From an uncultured Aeromonadaceae bacterium (lineage in GTDB: Bacteria > Pseudomonadota > Gammaproteobacteria > Enterobacterales > Aeromonadaceae): a stretch of DNA of 53,695 bases. The notes below the pieces were generated by a model. The model was not told the DNA's origin and did no database searches. It saw only the letters and a program-made list of their open reading frames with translations. How positions within the stretch are numbered: position 1 is the first letter of the stretch; the number at the start of each line of letters is the position of its first letter. Shown here piece by piece: positions 26,838 through 35,452 of this stretch. Position numbers and translations under genes: made by a program. The stretch is taken from assembly GCA_945957385.1 (NCBI GenBank), contig CAMFKP010000021.1, forward strand, positions 1 through 53,695, given 5' to 3'.

Positions 26838-26863
26838 AAAAAACGCCCCGCAAAGGCGGGGCG
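26838..26863 (-). terminator. Terminator after the GH5_7-like gene
   Basis: On the minus strand CGCCCCGCC-TTT-GCGGGGCG is followed by TTTTTT. A second GC-rich hairpin (GCGGCCGCC/GGCGGCCG, near 26816-26835) follows it on the way to the SGNH gene. Confidence 0.8.
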
Positions 26864-26896
26864 CGAGGCTCTGTGCTGCTTATCGCTCTTTGATGC

Positions 26897-28897
26897 TCAG
26901 CGTTTGGCGGCGTAGAAAGTCAGGTTATCGATGTAGATGGGGCCGTCGTACTTGAGCTTGTTACCGACCAAGCCGATAAACACATCCGGACCGCGACCCG
27001 CGACATCACCCATGTTGATCTCGACATGGTGCTTGATGAACATCTTGCCACCGATGTTGACCCGTTCCAGATCGCCGACCGCCTTGTTGTTCTTGTCGGT
27101 ATCGAGCTTGACCCAACCATCACCGAGGGCCGCATAAGGACGCAGTTCTCCGGTGAAGATGCCTTCGGCCGGGATCAGAGTATCGAAGCTCATGCGGACC
27201 GACTTCCTGAAGTTCAGCACGCGCATGTTGCGGAGCTTCACCTCTTCCCAGTCGTTCTTGCCAGACCAGATGACGTTGGCTTTGAGCATCGGCTTGCCGA
27301 GCTCCTTGGTGGCTTCCACCGCCGGGTTCTTCCAATCGGCCTGCCAGGTGCCCTCTTTCACCCAGCCTGCAGTACCTTGGGAGAAGTCGTAGACGGTGAC
27401 CGGTTCATAAGCGAGCACCGGCTTGTTGATCTCGGCCTTGATGGTTTCGCTGACGGTGCTGCCATCGCTCTTGACGACATCCACCTTGAACTGCTGCTGG
27501 CCATACCCGATGTCGGCGCTCTTGAGGTGAACGGTGTAATAACCGTCGTTGTCGCTATCCTGCATCGGGTAGGACTTGCCGCCGACCTGCAACGTCACGC
27601 TCTTGGCCGTGGTGCCGTAGAGCATCGGATAGACGCTGGCATCAAATTCGGCGTCAGAAACTTTCCAGTTATTGACCGGCTTGGCGAAGTAGGCCTTGTC
27701 GCTGAGCTGCACCGCCTGGCCGTTGAACTTGGCGGCATAATCCTTGAGGATCTGGGTCGTGCGACTGCCATCGTTCATGATGCGGTAACCATCGTAGTCG
27801 GGATAGATGCCATCCTTGGACTCCGGATCCTTGCCGGTCAAGATCCAGAACATGCTGCCGGCGGCGCCATTCTCATAGGCCACCCGGTTCCAGCGTTCAT
27901 AGATCAGATCGCGGTTGTAGGGCAGTGTGGTGCTGATGCCGTACTCTTCGAGCACGGTCGGCTTGTTGGCGACCTTGGCGGCGGCGATATGGTCCTTGAT
28001 CCACTGTGAACCCCACTGTTCGGCATCTTTCTTGCCCCACTGGTCGGTATACATGTGGATCACTTCATAGTTGATGTTCGGCAGCGCTATGATGCGTTCC
28101 CAATCCACCCCCTCGTTACAGTTGTAGGTCCAGTCCTGATGGCCCTTGCGGCAGAAGAAGCCTTCTGAGCCGAGCGAAATCAACTGCTTGGGCGCCAGCG
28201 TGCGCACATAGTCACTCATCTCACGCGTCCAGTTCACCAGCAGATCCCCGCTCTTATCGGTCTGGGCGCGGGCTTCGTTGGTCAGCTGGATGGTCATGAT
28301 GGCGGGCTCCTTGTTATAGGGCACACCTGTGTACTGGTTCTTGTGGGTCAGGATGAACTTGACGTAATCCTTGTAAGCCTGACGTAACTCGGGACGGGTG
28401 TAGAACTCGTCATGCTGGCTGCCGCCGGCCCATTTCACGTACTGCGGCATACCGCCGAAGTTCGGCCAGTTGTTGGTCATCACCAGCACAACGCGGATGC
28501 CTTTTTTCTTGGCCTGACTGACGGTGTAGTCCAGGCGTTCCAGCGCATTCTTGGCCTTGCTGGTCGGCACATATTTTCCCAGCTCCGGCTGGATGGTGAA
28601 GCCCGAGGCATCAATGCCATCCATAAACCCCCAGATCCGGATGACCTTGAGGCCCATGGCGGCCGCATTGTCCAGTACATCGTCGATCGCTTCGTTCGAC
28701 TTGTAGTGCATGTAGTAATTATTGGTGCCGCCAAAGCGGAACGGTTTGCCGTTCAGTGCCAGTTGGCCGCCCTCCTGCTTGACGAAGCTGGAGACCGGCT
28801 TGTCGGCGGCCAGGGCCGGCAGCGCGGCCAGCGTCGTGGTGAGCAGCAGCGGAAGGGCCAGCATCGGCCCCGGAGAACGGGTACAGAGTGTGATCAT
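26897..28897 (-). CDS. Secreted GH5_7-like endo-beta-mannanase with C-terminal beta-sandwich
   Basis: This 666-residue exported enzyme has a signal peptide ending ALPALAAD (about 31). The catalytic domain (about 35-390) begins LNGKPFRFGGTNNYYMHY and has VIRIWGFMDG, the acid/base Glu in QLTNEARAQ and the nucleophile Glu in TVLEEYGIST. This fits GH5 subfamily 7, in which NEP is usual and NEA is seen here. Then come a small beta domain (about 410-490) and a C-terminal module (about 500-666) with YDFSQGTAGW, YAALGDGWVKLD and GPIYIDNLTFY, resembling CBM27/CBM23-type mannan-binding modules. AGGAG lies nine bases before the ATG. It is divergent from the ABC transporter operon behind shared operators. 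Confidence 0.87.
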   Translation of the reverse strand: MITLCTRSPGPMLALPLLLTTTLAALPALAADKPVSSFVKQEGGQLALNGKPFRFGGTNNYYMHYKSNEAIDDVLDNAAAMGLKVIRIWGFMDGIDASGFTIQPELGKYVPTSKAKNALERLDYTVSQAKKKGIRVVLVMTNNWPNFGGMPQYVKWAGGSQHDEFYTRPELRQAYKDYVKFILTHKNQYTGVPYNKEPAIMTIQLTNEARAQTDKSGDLLVNWTREMSDYVRTLAPKQLISLGSEGFFCRKGHQDWTYNCNEGVDWERIIALPNINYEVIHMYTDQWGKKDAEQWGSQWIKDHIAAAKVANKPTVLEEYGISTTLPYNRDLIYERWNRVAYENGAAGSMFWILTGKDPESKDGIYPDYDGYRIMNDGSRTTQILKDYAAKFNGQAVQLSDKAYFAKPVNNWKVSDAEFDASVYPMLYGTTAKSVTLQVGGKSYPMQDSDNDGYYTVHLKSADIGYGQQQFKVDVVKSDGSTVSETIKAEINKPVLAYEPVTVYDFSQGTAGWVKEGTWQADWKNPAVEATKELGKPMLKANVIWSGKNDWEEVKLRNMRVLNFRKSVRMSFDTLIPAEGIFTGELRPYAALGDGWVKLDTDKNNKAVGDLERVNIGGKMFIKHHVEINMGDVAGRGPDVFIGLVGNKLKYDGPIYIDNLTFYAAKR

Positions 28898-28958
28898 AGT
28901 GGATTGCTCCTGTAGTTATTCGCCCGCCATCAGAGCGCAACTTAATGAGCGAAACCAA

Positions 28959-28972
28959 TCGCAACGTTTTGA
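28959..28972. promoter_or_regulatory. LacI-type operator, GH5_7 side
   Basis: TCGCAACGTTTTGA is a degenerate copy (11 of 14) of the mannan motif, about 60 bp before the GH5_7-like start. Confidence 0.5.
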
Positions 28973-29039
28973 TTTGTGCGTAAAATCAAAAAAGCACCGC
29001 GCTGAGATGGCGAAATCGTCGGGATGATCACAAAACAAA

Positions 29040-29053
29040 CCGTAACGTTACAG
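29040..29053. promoter_or_regulatory. LacI-type operator, middle copy
   Basis: CCGTAACGTTACAG matches the motif at 12 of 14 positions and lies 3 bp from the CRP-like site at 29056. Confidence 0.7.
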
Positions 29054-29055
29054 TT

Positions 29056-29071
29056 AGTGACCAAGATCACC
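29056..29071. promoter_or_regulatory. CRP-like site
   Basis: AGTGA-CCAAGA-TCACC keeps the perfect GTGA/TCAC core and differs from consensus only at the outer bases. Confidence 0.5.
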
Positions 29072-29170
29072 ATGAGCACGCCATAAAAATCAGGCACAAA
29101 CAGGTTAGCGATAAACGCATATTCTTAAATAAATGAAAAATAAGGAAATATAAAACGGCAATTTAACGCT

Positions 29171-29186
29171 GGTGATCTGGCTCACG
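29171..29186. promoter_or_regulatory. CRP-like site before the ABC operon
   Basis: GGTGA-TCTGGC-TCACG keeps the GTGA/TCAC core. It lies upstream of the operator at 29228 and could activate the transporter operon. Confidence 0.5.
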
Positions 29187-29227
29187 GATTTGTTAGCAAA
29201 CTTGCGGCTTTGGTTGAAATCGAAAAA

Positions 29228-29241
29228 TCGTAACGTTAACT
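29228..29241. promoter_or_regulatory. LacI-type operator, ABC operon side
   Basis: TCGTAACGTTAACT matches the motif at 12 of 14 positions, about 130 bp before the binding-protein gene. Confidence 0.65.
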
Positions 29242-29370
29242 TTGTGTCATGGCGGTTCCATCAGCACGTTTTTCAGGTGGTAGTGTCGTTGGGGCGGCCT
29301 GTTCCCGGTTCGGGAAATGTTTTTGCTCAATAATTAGGTAGACAAACAAGACTAAAGGTGTCCCAAGAAT

Positions 29371-30633
29371 ATGAAGCAAAATAGCATCAGCAAGGTCGCA
29401 AAAGGGGTGATCTTCGCCAGCCTGATGGCTGCTGGCATCGGCCATCTGCAAGCCGGTGAAGTCTCAGGCGAGATTACGTTCTATACCAACCGCACTGACC
29501 TCGTGCAGGCCGGTGAATTCAAGCGCTGGGTCGATCAGTTCAAGGCCAAGTATCCGAAGGTCACCGACGTCAAAGTCGTCGGTATGGCCGATTACAACGG
29601 CGGCCTGCGCCCACGGATGAACACCGGCGACTACGGTGACGTCGTGTTGATCCTGCCGTCGATTCCGTCCACCCAGTACAAGCAGTTCTACGAGCCGCTG
29701 GATGATTTAGGTTATCAAGACAAGATCTACTTCCCGGACGAGTGGAAAGACAAGGCCAGCAACATCTCCTACGGCATCAGCTCCGGCAACTCGGTAGAAG
29801 GTCTGGTCTACAACAAGCAGGCGCTGGCCAAAGCCGGTGTTACGCCGCCGCTGAAGACCCTGACCGGCATGTATGAAGCCGCAGACAAGATCAAGAAGGC
29901 GGACATCATTCCGCTGTACATCAACTTCGGTGCCCAGTGGCCGCTGCAGCAGGTCGACAAACTGCCGCTGCTGATCGCCAAGGATGCCCTGGTGTACGAA
30001 AAGATGCTGAACGAAGACAAGCCGTTCAGTGGCGCCGATGCCCCGTACCGCAAGGCGCTGACCATCTTCAAGACCTTCATCGACAAGGGTTGGACCGAAA
30101 AGGATCTGATGACCAACCAGTGGGAAGACTCCAAGGCTCGCGTGGCGCAAGGCAAGGCCGCCATGTACTACCTGGGGAACTGGGTCATTCCGCAAATCCT
30201 GACCACAGGCGGTGGCAAGGCTGAAGACATCGGCTTCATGCCGATCCCGGTCGATGACAGCGGCGAGTTGAAGGCGATGATGGGCTATGACTTCGCGTAC
30301 GGGGTCAGCAAGTTCTCCAAGAACAAGGACACCGCCAAGGCGTTCATCAAGTTCATGCTGGAAGACTCTGACTTCGCCGACAAGTCCGGTTTCATCCCGA
30401 CCATCAAGGCGCGTGAGCCGGGCCTGGCCCAGCTCAAGGAGTTCATGTCCTATCAACCGACCATCATCCCGGTCAAGAACAACAGCCCGCGCTTCACCGA
30501 GGTGGGTAACCGCGCCAAGATCGACTTCTACGGCGGCAGCTATGTCCAAAGCGTCATGCTCTCCAGCAATTTCGAGCAAGCGCTGGAACAGCTGGATGCC
30601 CGTTGGGACAAGGCCAAGAAGCGCGTCAAGTAA
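29371..30633 (+). CDS. Manno-oligosaccharide ABC transporter binding protein (family 1)
   Basis: The protein has 420 residues with a signal peptide ending near IGHLQAGE. GEITFYTNRTDLV begins a type II binding fold of the MalE/family 1 class, followed by YGDVVLILPSIPSTQY, YGISSGNSVEGLVYNKQAL and KAAMYYLGNWVIPQI. It captures the imported sugar in the periplasm. Mannobiose and short manno-oligosaccharides are the likely ligands, from the epimerase and phosphorylase genes further along. It is the first gene of a six-gene operon to 35384, with a hairpin after it that may set the binding protein above the permeases in amount. Confidence 0.9.
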   Translation: MKQNSISKVAKGVIFASLMAAGIGHLQAGEVSGEITFYTNRTDLVQAGEFKRWVDQFKAKYPKVTDVKVVGMADYNGGLRPRMNTGDYGDVVLILPSIPSTQYKQFYEPLDDLGYQDKIYFPDEWKDKASNISYGISSGNSVEGLVYNKQALAKAGVTPPLKTLTGMYEAADKIKKADIIPLYINFGAQWPLQQVDKLPLLIAKDALVYEKMLNEDKPFSGADAPYRKALTIFKTFIDKGWTEKDLMTNQWEDSKARVAQGKAAMYYLGNWVIPQILTTGGGKAEDIGFMPIPVDDSGELKAMMGYDFAYGVSKFSKNKDTAKAFIKFMLEDSDFADKSGFIPTIKAREPGLAQLKEFMSYQPTIIPVKNNSPRFTEVGNRAKIDFYGGSYVQSVMLSSNFEQALEQLDARWDKAKKRVK

Positions 30634-30642
30634 TGCACTATT

Positions 30643-30660
30643 CCGGCCCTGCGGGGCCGG
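30643..30660 (+). terminator. Intercistronic hairpin after the binding-protein gene
   Basis: CCGGCCC-TGCG-GGGCCGG is followed by ATCTTTTCTT, just before the next ribosome binding site. It probably acts as a partial terminator or an mRNA 3' stabiliser, as after malE in other bacteria. Confidence 0.6.
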
Positions 30661-30681
30661 ATCTTTTCTTCGGAGTTAAAG

Positions 30682-31554
30682 ATGTTGAAGTTGTCGCTGA
30701 AACAACAGCAAAGGGTCATGGTGATCTCTTTCCTGTTTATTCCCCTGCTACTGCTCTGTGTGTTCTCGTTCTATCCGGCGACACAGTTATTCAACCTGAG
30801 TGTGACCGACTGGGACGGGATCAACGAAACCAAGAACTACATCGGTTTTGATAACTACCAGTCGCTGATTGATGATCCTGCCCAGCTGGAGCCGTTCCTC
30901 AATACCTTCTATTACTTTGCCGGCGCCGTGATTCAAATCTGCCTGGCGCTGTGGTTTGCCGTCCTGGTCAACTCCAAGCTCGCCGGGCGTAACCTGTTTA
31001 AAACGCTGTTGTTTATCCCGTTCGTCCTCAACACCGTGGCGGCTTCCATGGTGTTTCAGATCTTCTATCAGGTAGATGGCGCACTGGATAACTTCCTGCA
31101 ACTGGTCGGGCTCTCCGGCTGGATCAAACCCTGGCTGTTCGATGCTGCGGTGGTGCCCTGGGCGCTGGTCGCCGCGTCGATTTGGCGCTACCTCGGCTTC
31201 AACCTGATACTGTTTTTCGGCGTGTTGCAATCCATCCCGCAGGATCAGTATGAGGCGGCACGCATCGAAGGCGCCGGGGAGTGGCAACAGTTCCGCTTCA
31301 TTACACTGCCGTCCATCAAGCTGGTGTTCGGCCTGCAGGTGTTTCTGGCGTTTGTCGGTTCGCTGAGCGTGTTCGACATCCCGATGATCATCACCAAGGG
31401 CGCCAACGGCACCAAGACGTTCGTCATGGCAACGCTGGAAACGGCCTTTACCTTCAATGACTTCGGTCTGGCTTCTGCGATGGCGGTGGTGCTGCTGCTG
31501 ATCGTGGTCGTCTTCATGCTGCTGCAGCGCGTCCTGTTCCGTGAGAGTAACTAA
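30682..31554 (+). CDS. Sugar ABC transporter permease (MalF/UgpA type)
   Basis: This 290-residue protein has six membrane helices. The EAA loop reads YEAARIEGAGEWQQFRFITLPSIK, here in the usual place for MalF-type permeases (about residues 190-215). A GGAG site precedes its ATG at 30682. It pairs with the next permease and the MalK-type ATPase. Confidence 0.92.
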   Translation: MLKLSLKQQQRVMVISFLFIPLLLLCVFSFYPATQLFNLSVTDWDGINETKNYIGFDNYQSLIDDPAQLEPFLNTFYYFAGAVIQICLALWFAVLVNSKLAGRNLFKTLLFIPFVLNTVAASMVFQIFYQVDGALDNFLQLVGLSGWIKPWLFDAAVVPWALVAASIWRYLGFNLILFFGVLQSIPQDQYEAARIEGAGEWQQFRFITLPSIKLVFGLQVFLAFVGSLSVFDIPMIITKGANGTKTFVMATLETAFTFNDFGLASAMAVVLLLIVVVFMLLQRVLFRESN

Positions 31555-31556
31555 TC

Positions 31557-32477
31557 ATGCAAGCCATCATTGAAACCATTTCCGACCGTGATATCCGGCG
31601 TGGCGAGCGCCAACTGGCGCGGCAGCGTCTGCTGAACAAGCTCAAGCAGCCCAAGTGGGTGTTCTGGATGCTGGTCAAGTATGTGACCCTGATTCTGGCC
31701 TCGGTGGCGGTGCTGATCCCGCCGTATGCCATCCTGATGGCGGCGTTCAAGACCCCAGCCGAGTACTACGCCAAGAGCAAGGTGGCGCTGCCGGATTCGT
31801 TCCTGAACTTTGCCAACTTCCACAAGGTGTTTGTCGATGGCGATCTGGGGCTGGCGTTTTGCAATACCAGCACGATTCTGCTGATTTCGCTGTTCTTCAC
31901 GATCCTGTTCGGCACCCAGGTGGCGTACGTGCTGTCGCGTTTTGAATTCCGTGCCAAGAAGCTGGTGCTGGTGGCCTACATTCTTGCGATGTTCGTGCCG
32001 TCGGTGACGACCCAGGTGGCGACGTTCGAAATCATCAAGGCGCTGGGGCTGATCAACAGCAAGTTCTCGGTGATCCTGCTGTATATCGGCGCCGACGTGG
32101 TGATGATCTACGTGTTCTTGCAGTTCATGAAGGGGATACCGGTCGAGCTGGATGAGGCGGCGAAGATCGAGGGCTGCTCCTACTTCGGCATCTACTGGCG
32201 CATCATACTGCCGCTGCTGAAGCCGGCGATCGCCACGATCGTGATCCTGCGCACCATCTACATCTACAACGACTTCTACTTCCCGCTGCTGTACATGCCA
32301 GAGCAGAGCCAGGTGACGGTCTCCACCGCGCTGTACAAGTTTACGACGGTATTTGGCACCGAGTGGACCACCATCTCGGCCGGCATCATCGTCATCCTGA
32401 TCCCGTCGATCACGCTGTTCCTGCTGCTGCAAAAGCAGATCTATGCCGGTGTGACCCAGGGTGCGGTGAAGGGGTAA
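31557..32477 (+). CDS. Sugar ABC transporter permease (MalG/UgpE type)
   Basis: This 306-residue protein has six membrane helices. The opening VKYVTLILASVAVLIPPYAILMAAFK and the EAA loop ELDEAAKIEGCSYFGIYWRIILPLLKPA (in two parts) mark a MalG-type permease. It starts 3 nt after the first permease ends. N-terminal residues 1-35 form a charged cytoplasmic extension before the first helix. Confidence 0.92.
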   Translation: MQAIIETISDRDIRRGERQLARQRLLNKLKQPKWVFWMLVKYVTLILASVAVLIPPYAILMAAFKTPAEYYAKSKVALPDSFLNFANFHKVFVDGDLGLAFCNTSTILLISLFFTILFGTQVAYVLSRFEFRAKKLVLVAYILAMFVPSVTTQVATFEIIKALGLINSKFSVILLYIGADVVMIYVFLQFMKGIPVELDEAAKIEGCSYFGIYWRIILPLLKPAIATIVILRTIYIYNDFYFPLLYMPEQSQVTVSTALYKFTTVFGTEWTTISAGIIVILIPSITLFLLLQKQIYAGVTQGAVKG

Positions 32478-32480
32478 GCG

Positions 32481-33092
32481 ATGCAACAGGACAACCCACT
32501 GGTCGTATGCTGTCTGTGGTTAAGCCGCCTGGCGTGGCTCAACCTGTGCTGGTGGTTGATGACGCTGGCCGGTCTGGTGGTCAGCGGTGTGGTGCCAGCC
32601 TCTGTGGTGACGTTGCAGATGATGCGCCGTTATTTACAAGGCAAACAGCGGGTCTATTTTTCCGAATGTTTTGTGGAATGGAAAAATGAATGGCGACGGA
32701 GCAATGCGACATTATTACCGCTGCTGATGATCGCCCTGGCGTTATTTCAGCTGTTTGCTCAGGTGAGTGAAATCCAGAACAGCGGCTGGTTAATTGTGCT
32801 GGGGTTATCGGCACTACCATTGGCGCTGGTTATTTCACTGCTGGCGGTGGCTGTCCTGCTGGAATTAAGTGTCTGGAGTTGTTCTGTTAAACAGGGATGG
32901 ATTAATGGGATCCTGCTGCTGCAGCACCATTTCGCGCTTGTCATATTAACGGCGTTCAGCGCCGGCGTGATGGGCGGCTTGTGTTTGCTAAAGCCAATTT
33001 GCGGGATTTTCTTTCTGTTTTCGCCGGTGGCACTCATCAGCATGCTGGGCATGATGAAAATAAGACCACAATTGTTCGAAGAGCATAAATAA
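32481..33092 (+). CDS. DUF624 (YesL-like) membrane protein
   Basis: This 203-residue protein has about five membrane helices. LSRLAWLNLCWWLMTLAGLVV followed by PASVVTLQMMRRYLQGK fits DUF624/YesL, a family mostly found next to carbohydrate ABC transporters and glycoside hydrolases of Firmicutes. It begins 4 nt after the permease gene and ends 1 nt before the epimerase gene, so it is a true operon member. Its biochemical role is unknown. Base composition becomes more AT-rich from here into the epimerase gene. Confidence 0.7.
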   Translation: MQQDNPLVVCCLWLSRLAWLNLCWWLMTLAGLVVSGVVPASVVTLQMMRRYLQGKQRVYFSECFVEWKNEWRRSNATLLPLLMIALALFQLFAQVSEIQNSGWLIVLGLSALPLALVISLLAVAVLLELSVWSCSVKQGWINGILLLQHHFALVILTAFSAGVMGGLCLLKPICGIFFLFSPVALISMLGMMKIRPQLFEEHK

Positions 33093-33093
33093 T

Positions 33094-34299
33094 ATGTTTG
33101 ATATTGAAGTTTATAAAAAGGCATTGGAGCAAGAGGTCAACGACAATATCCTGTCATTCTGGTTGGAATTACAGGATCACCAACATGGCGGCTTTTATTG
33201 TTATGCCGACTTTGATGGTAATATCGATGCGTCCCATCCCAAGGCGGTATTACTGCATTCACGGATCCTGTGGGCCTTCTCCGCGGCTTATCGGGTATTG
33301 GGGCGCGCCGAATATGCCGCCGCGGCACGCCATGCATTTGAATTTCTCACCCGGCAGGCGATGGACAGCGTCAAAGGCGGTGTCTACTGGATGCTGGATC
33401 ATCAAGGCCAGGTGACGGATTCACAAAAGCATATTTACAATCAAGGCTTTGCAATCTATGCGCTGGCCGAGTTCCACCGCGCGACCGGCGATGCCCAGGC
33501 CCGTGAACTGGCGATTGGCCTGTTTAATCTGATTGAACAGCACGCCTACGATGCCGAGCACAAAGGTTATTTCGAAGCCTATGATCAGGATTGGAACTCG
33601 ATTGAAAATGCGCTGATTTGCGATACCGCCGAAGGGGTGGTGACCGAGAAATCCATGAATACCCATCTGCATATTCTCGAGGCCTATGCCAATTTGTTGC
33701 GCATCTATCCGGATGCGAAACTCGAGGCGCGGGTGAAGGAATTAATCGATCTGTTCCGTGAACGGATTATTCTGCCAAACCAGCACTTCGGTCTGTTTTT
33801 TACCCGGGATTGGCAATGTGTGTCGCGTGATATTTCCTATGGTCACGATATTGAAGGCACCTGGCTGATTGATGATGCGGTGCGTTTATTATCCGACAAG
33901 CATTATGTGCGGGAAATAACCACGCTGACCACGCAGATGGCACAGGTCACGCTGCAGGAAGGTCTGGATTCGGATGGCGCAATATTTAATGAATTGCGCG
34001 ATCGTCATTTGCTGGATACCGATAGAGTCTGGTGGGTACAGGCCGAGGGCATGGTCGGTTTTTTTAATGCCTACCTGAAGAGTTTAAATCCGGCATTTCA
34101 TAAAGCGGCACTGGATTGCTGGCATATTATCAACCAGCAACTGATCGATAAAAATAATGGTGAATGGTACTGGAAAACCTATCGCGATGGCCGGCCTTAT
34201 TTGGATCGCGCCAAAGTCGAGCCGTGGAAATGTCCCTATCACAATGGCCGCGCTTGCCTGGAATTAATTGAGAGATTATCTGGTTTTGAGGAGTCGTAA
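33094..34299 (+). CDS. AGE-family mannobiose/cellobiose 2-epimerase
   Basis: This 401-residue (alpha/alpha)6-barrel protein matches cellobiose 2-epimerases along its length. Catalytic landmarks are present: the Arg in LLHSRILWAF (about 54), STHLHILEAY-like MNTHLHILEAYA, the His and Glu in SYGHDIEGTW (about 245-250), the Trp and Glu in VWWVQAEGMV and the final His in KCPYHNGRACLE. It probably converts beta-1,4-mannobiose to 4-O-mannosyl-glucose, the substrate of the GH130_1-type phosphorylase. It follows DUF624 by 1 nt and precedes the ATPase by 2 nt. It is more AT-rich than its neighbours. Confidence 0.9.
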   Translation: MFDIEVYKKALEQEVNDNILSFWLELQDHQHGGFYCYADFDGNIDASHPKAVLLHSRILWAFSAAYRVLGRAEYAAAARHAFEFLTRQAMDSVKGGVYWMLDHQGQVTDSQKHIYNQGFAIYALAEFHRATGDAQARELAIGLFNLIEQHAYDAEHKGYFEAYDQDWNSIENALICDTAEGVVTEKSMNTHLHILEAYANLLRIYPDAKLEARVKELIDLFRERIILPNQHFGLFFTRDWQCVSRDISYGHDIEGTWLIDDAVRLLSDKHYVREITTLTTQMAQVTLQEGLDSDGAIFNELRDRHLLDTDRVWWVQAEGMVGFFNAYLKSLNPAFHKAALDCWHIINQQLIDKNNGEWYWKTYRDGRPYLDRAKVEPWKCPYHNGRACLELIERLSGFEES

Positions 34300-34301
34300 A
34301 A

Positions 34302-35384
34302 ATGCATGCTGTTGAAGTTAAAAGTCTCTACAAGACGTTCGGCAAGAATGTCATTCTGAACAATATCGATCTGGAGATGGAGGCCGGCGGCTTTACCGTG
34401 CTGCTGGGCCCGTCCGGTTGCGGCAAGTCGACGCTGCTGCGCCTGATCGCCGGGCTGGAGGATGTCTCCTCCGGTGCCGTGCATATCGGTGACCGCGATG
34501 TCACGCTCGAGGATCCCAAGGACCGCGACATCGCGATGGTGTTCCAGTCCTATGCGCTGTTCCCGCACATGACGGTGGAGGAGAACATCGGCTTTGGCAT
34601 GAAGATCAACGGCGTGCAAAAAGAGGTCATCCAGGAGCGGGTGCAGCACGTCGCCGAGATGCTGCAGATCGAGAAGCTGCTGGATCGCACCCCGGCTCAG
34701 CTCTCCGGTGGTCAGCGTCAGCGTGTGGCCATTGGCCGTGCCCTGGTGCGCAAGCCGAAGGTGTTCCTGTTTGACGAGCCGCTCTCCAACCTGGACGCCA
34801 AGCTGCGCGCCGAAATGCGCCTGGAATTGAAGAAGCTGCATGACAAGCTGAAGTCCACCATCGTCTACGTGACCCACGACCAGATCGAGGCGATGACGCT
34901 GGCGACCCAGATCGTGCTGCTCTACAAAGGGGTGATCCAGCAGGTCGGCACGCCGAAGCAGATCTACAACCAGCCGCAGAACGTCTTCGTCGCCAAGTTT
35001 GTCGGCTCACCGCAGATCAACCTGCTGACCGGCACGTTGACACGCCGTGGCGCCAGCTGGTTCTGTGCCATCGGCCAACAGCTGCTGCCGCTCGACAGCT
35101 ACCTGTTCAACCAGGAGCCGACCGAAGGGCGCAAGATCCTGCTGGGTATCCGTCCGGAGCACATCAACCACCATGTGCACCAGAGCGACTTCATCGCCAG
35201 CCTGCCGGTGGCCGCGTTCGAGATGACCGGCTCCGAAGTGCTGGCCGAGTTCGAGTTCAACGGCCAGCCGCTGCGTGCCAAGCTCGATGCCCAGGTCGAG
35301 ATGCGCAATGGCGATGTGCACGAGCTGCACTTCGATATGCGCAATATCTCGCTGTTCTGTGCGGCGACTGAAATCCGTATCTGA
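34302..35384 (+). CDS. Sugar ABC transporter ATPase (MalK/UgpC type)
   Basis: The protein has 360 residues. Walker A GPSGCGKST (about 37), Q-loop VFQSYALFPHMT, signature LSGGQRQRVAIGRALV and Walker B VFLFDEPLSNLDA are intact. A C-terminal OB-type MalK regulatory domain (about 240-360) includes LLGIRPEHI. It energises the two permeases. It closes the operon ahead of a strong terminator. Confidence 0.94.
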   Translation: MHAVEVKSLYKTFGKNVILNNIDLEMEAGGFTVLLGPSGCGKSTLLRLIAGLEDVSSGAVHIGDRDVTLEDPKDRDIAMVFQSYALFPHMTVEENIGFGMKINGVQKEVIQERVQHVAEMLQIEKLLDRTPAQLSGGQRQRVAIGRALVRKPKVFLFDEPLSNLDAKLRAEMRLELKKLHDKLKSTIVYVTHDQIEAMTLATQIVLLYKGVIQQVGTPKQIYNQPQNVFVAKFVGSPQINLLTGTLTRRGASWFCAIGQQLLPLDSYLFNQEPTEGRKILLGIRPEHINHHVHQSDFIASLPVAAFEMTGSEVLAEFEFNGQPLRAKLDAQVEMRNGDVHELHFDMRNISLFCAATEIRI

Positions 35385-35408
35385 TTTGTCCACCCCCGAG
35401 GACGCTTG

Positions 35409-35437
35409 GGTGTGCTGCATCGCAGCACACCTTTTTT
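35409..35437 (+). terminator. Terminator after the ABC operon
   Basis: GGTGTGCTGC-ATC-GCAGCACACC is followed by TTTTTT. The next gene (MATE) has its ribosome binding site 10 bp further on, so its expression depends on read-through or a weak local promoter. Confidence 0.88.
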
Positions 35438-35452
35438 ATTTTGGAGCCTGTT

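Larger units (their letters stand above)
28898..29370. other. Divergent regulatory region, GH5_7 gene and ABC transporter operon
   Basis: There is no gene. The 473 bp carry three AACGTT operators (28959, 29040, 29228) and two CRP-like sites (29056, 29171), and an AT-rich stretch at 29090-29165. It is the most densely furnished control region of the locus. Confidence 0.75.
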
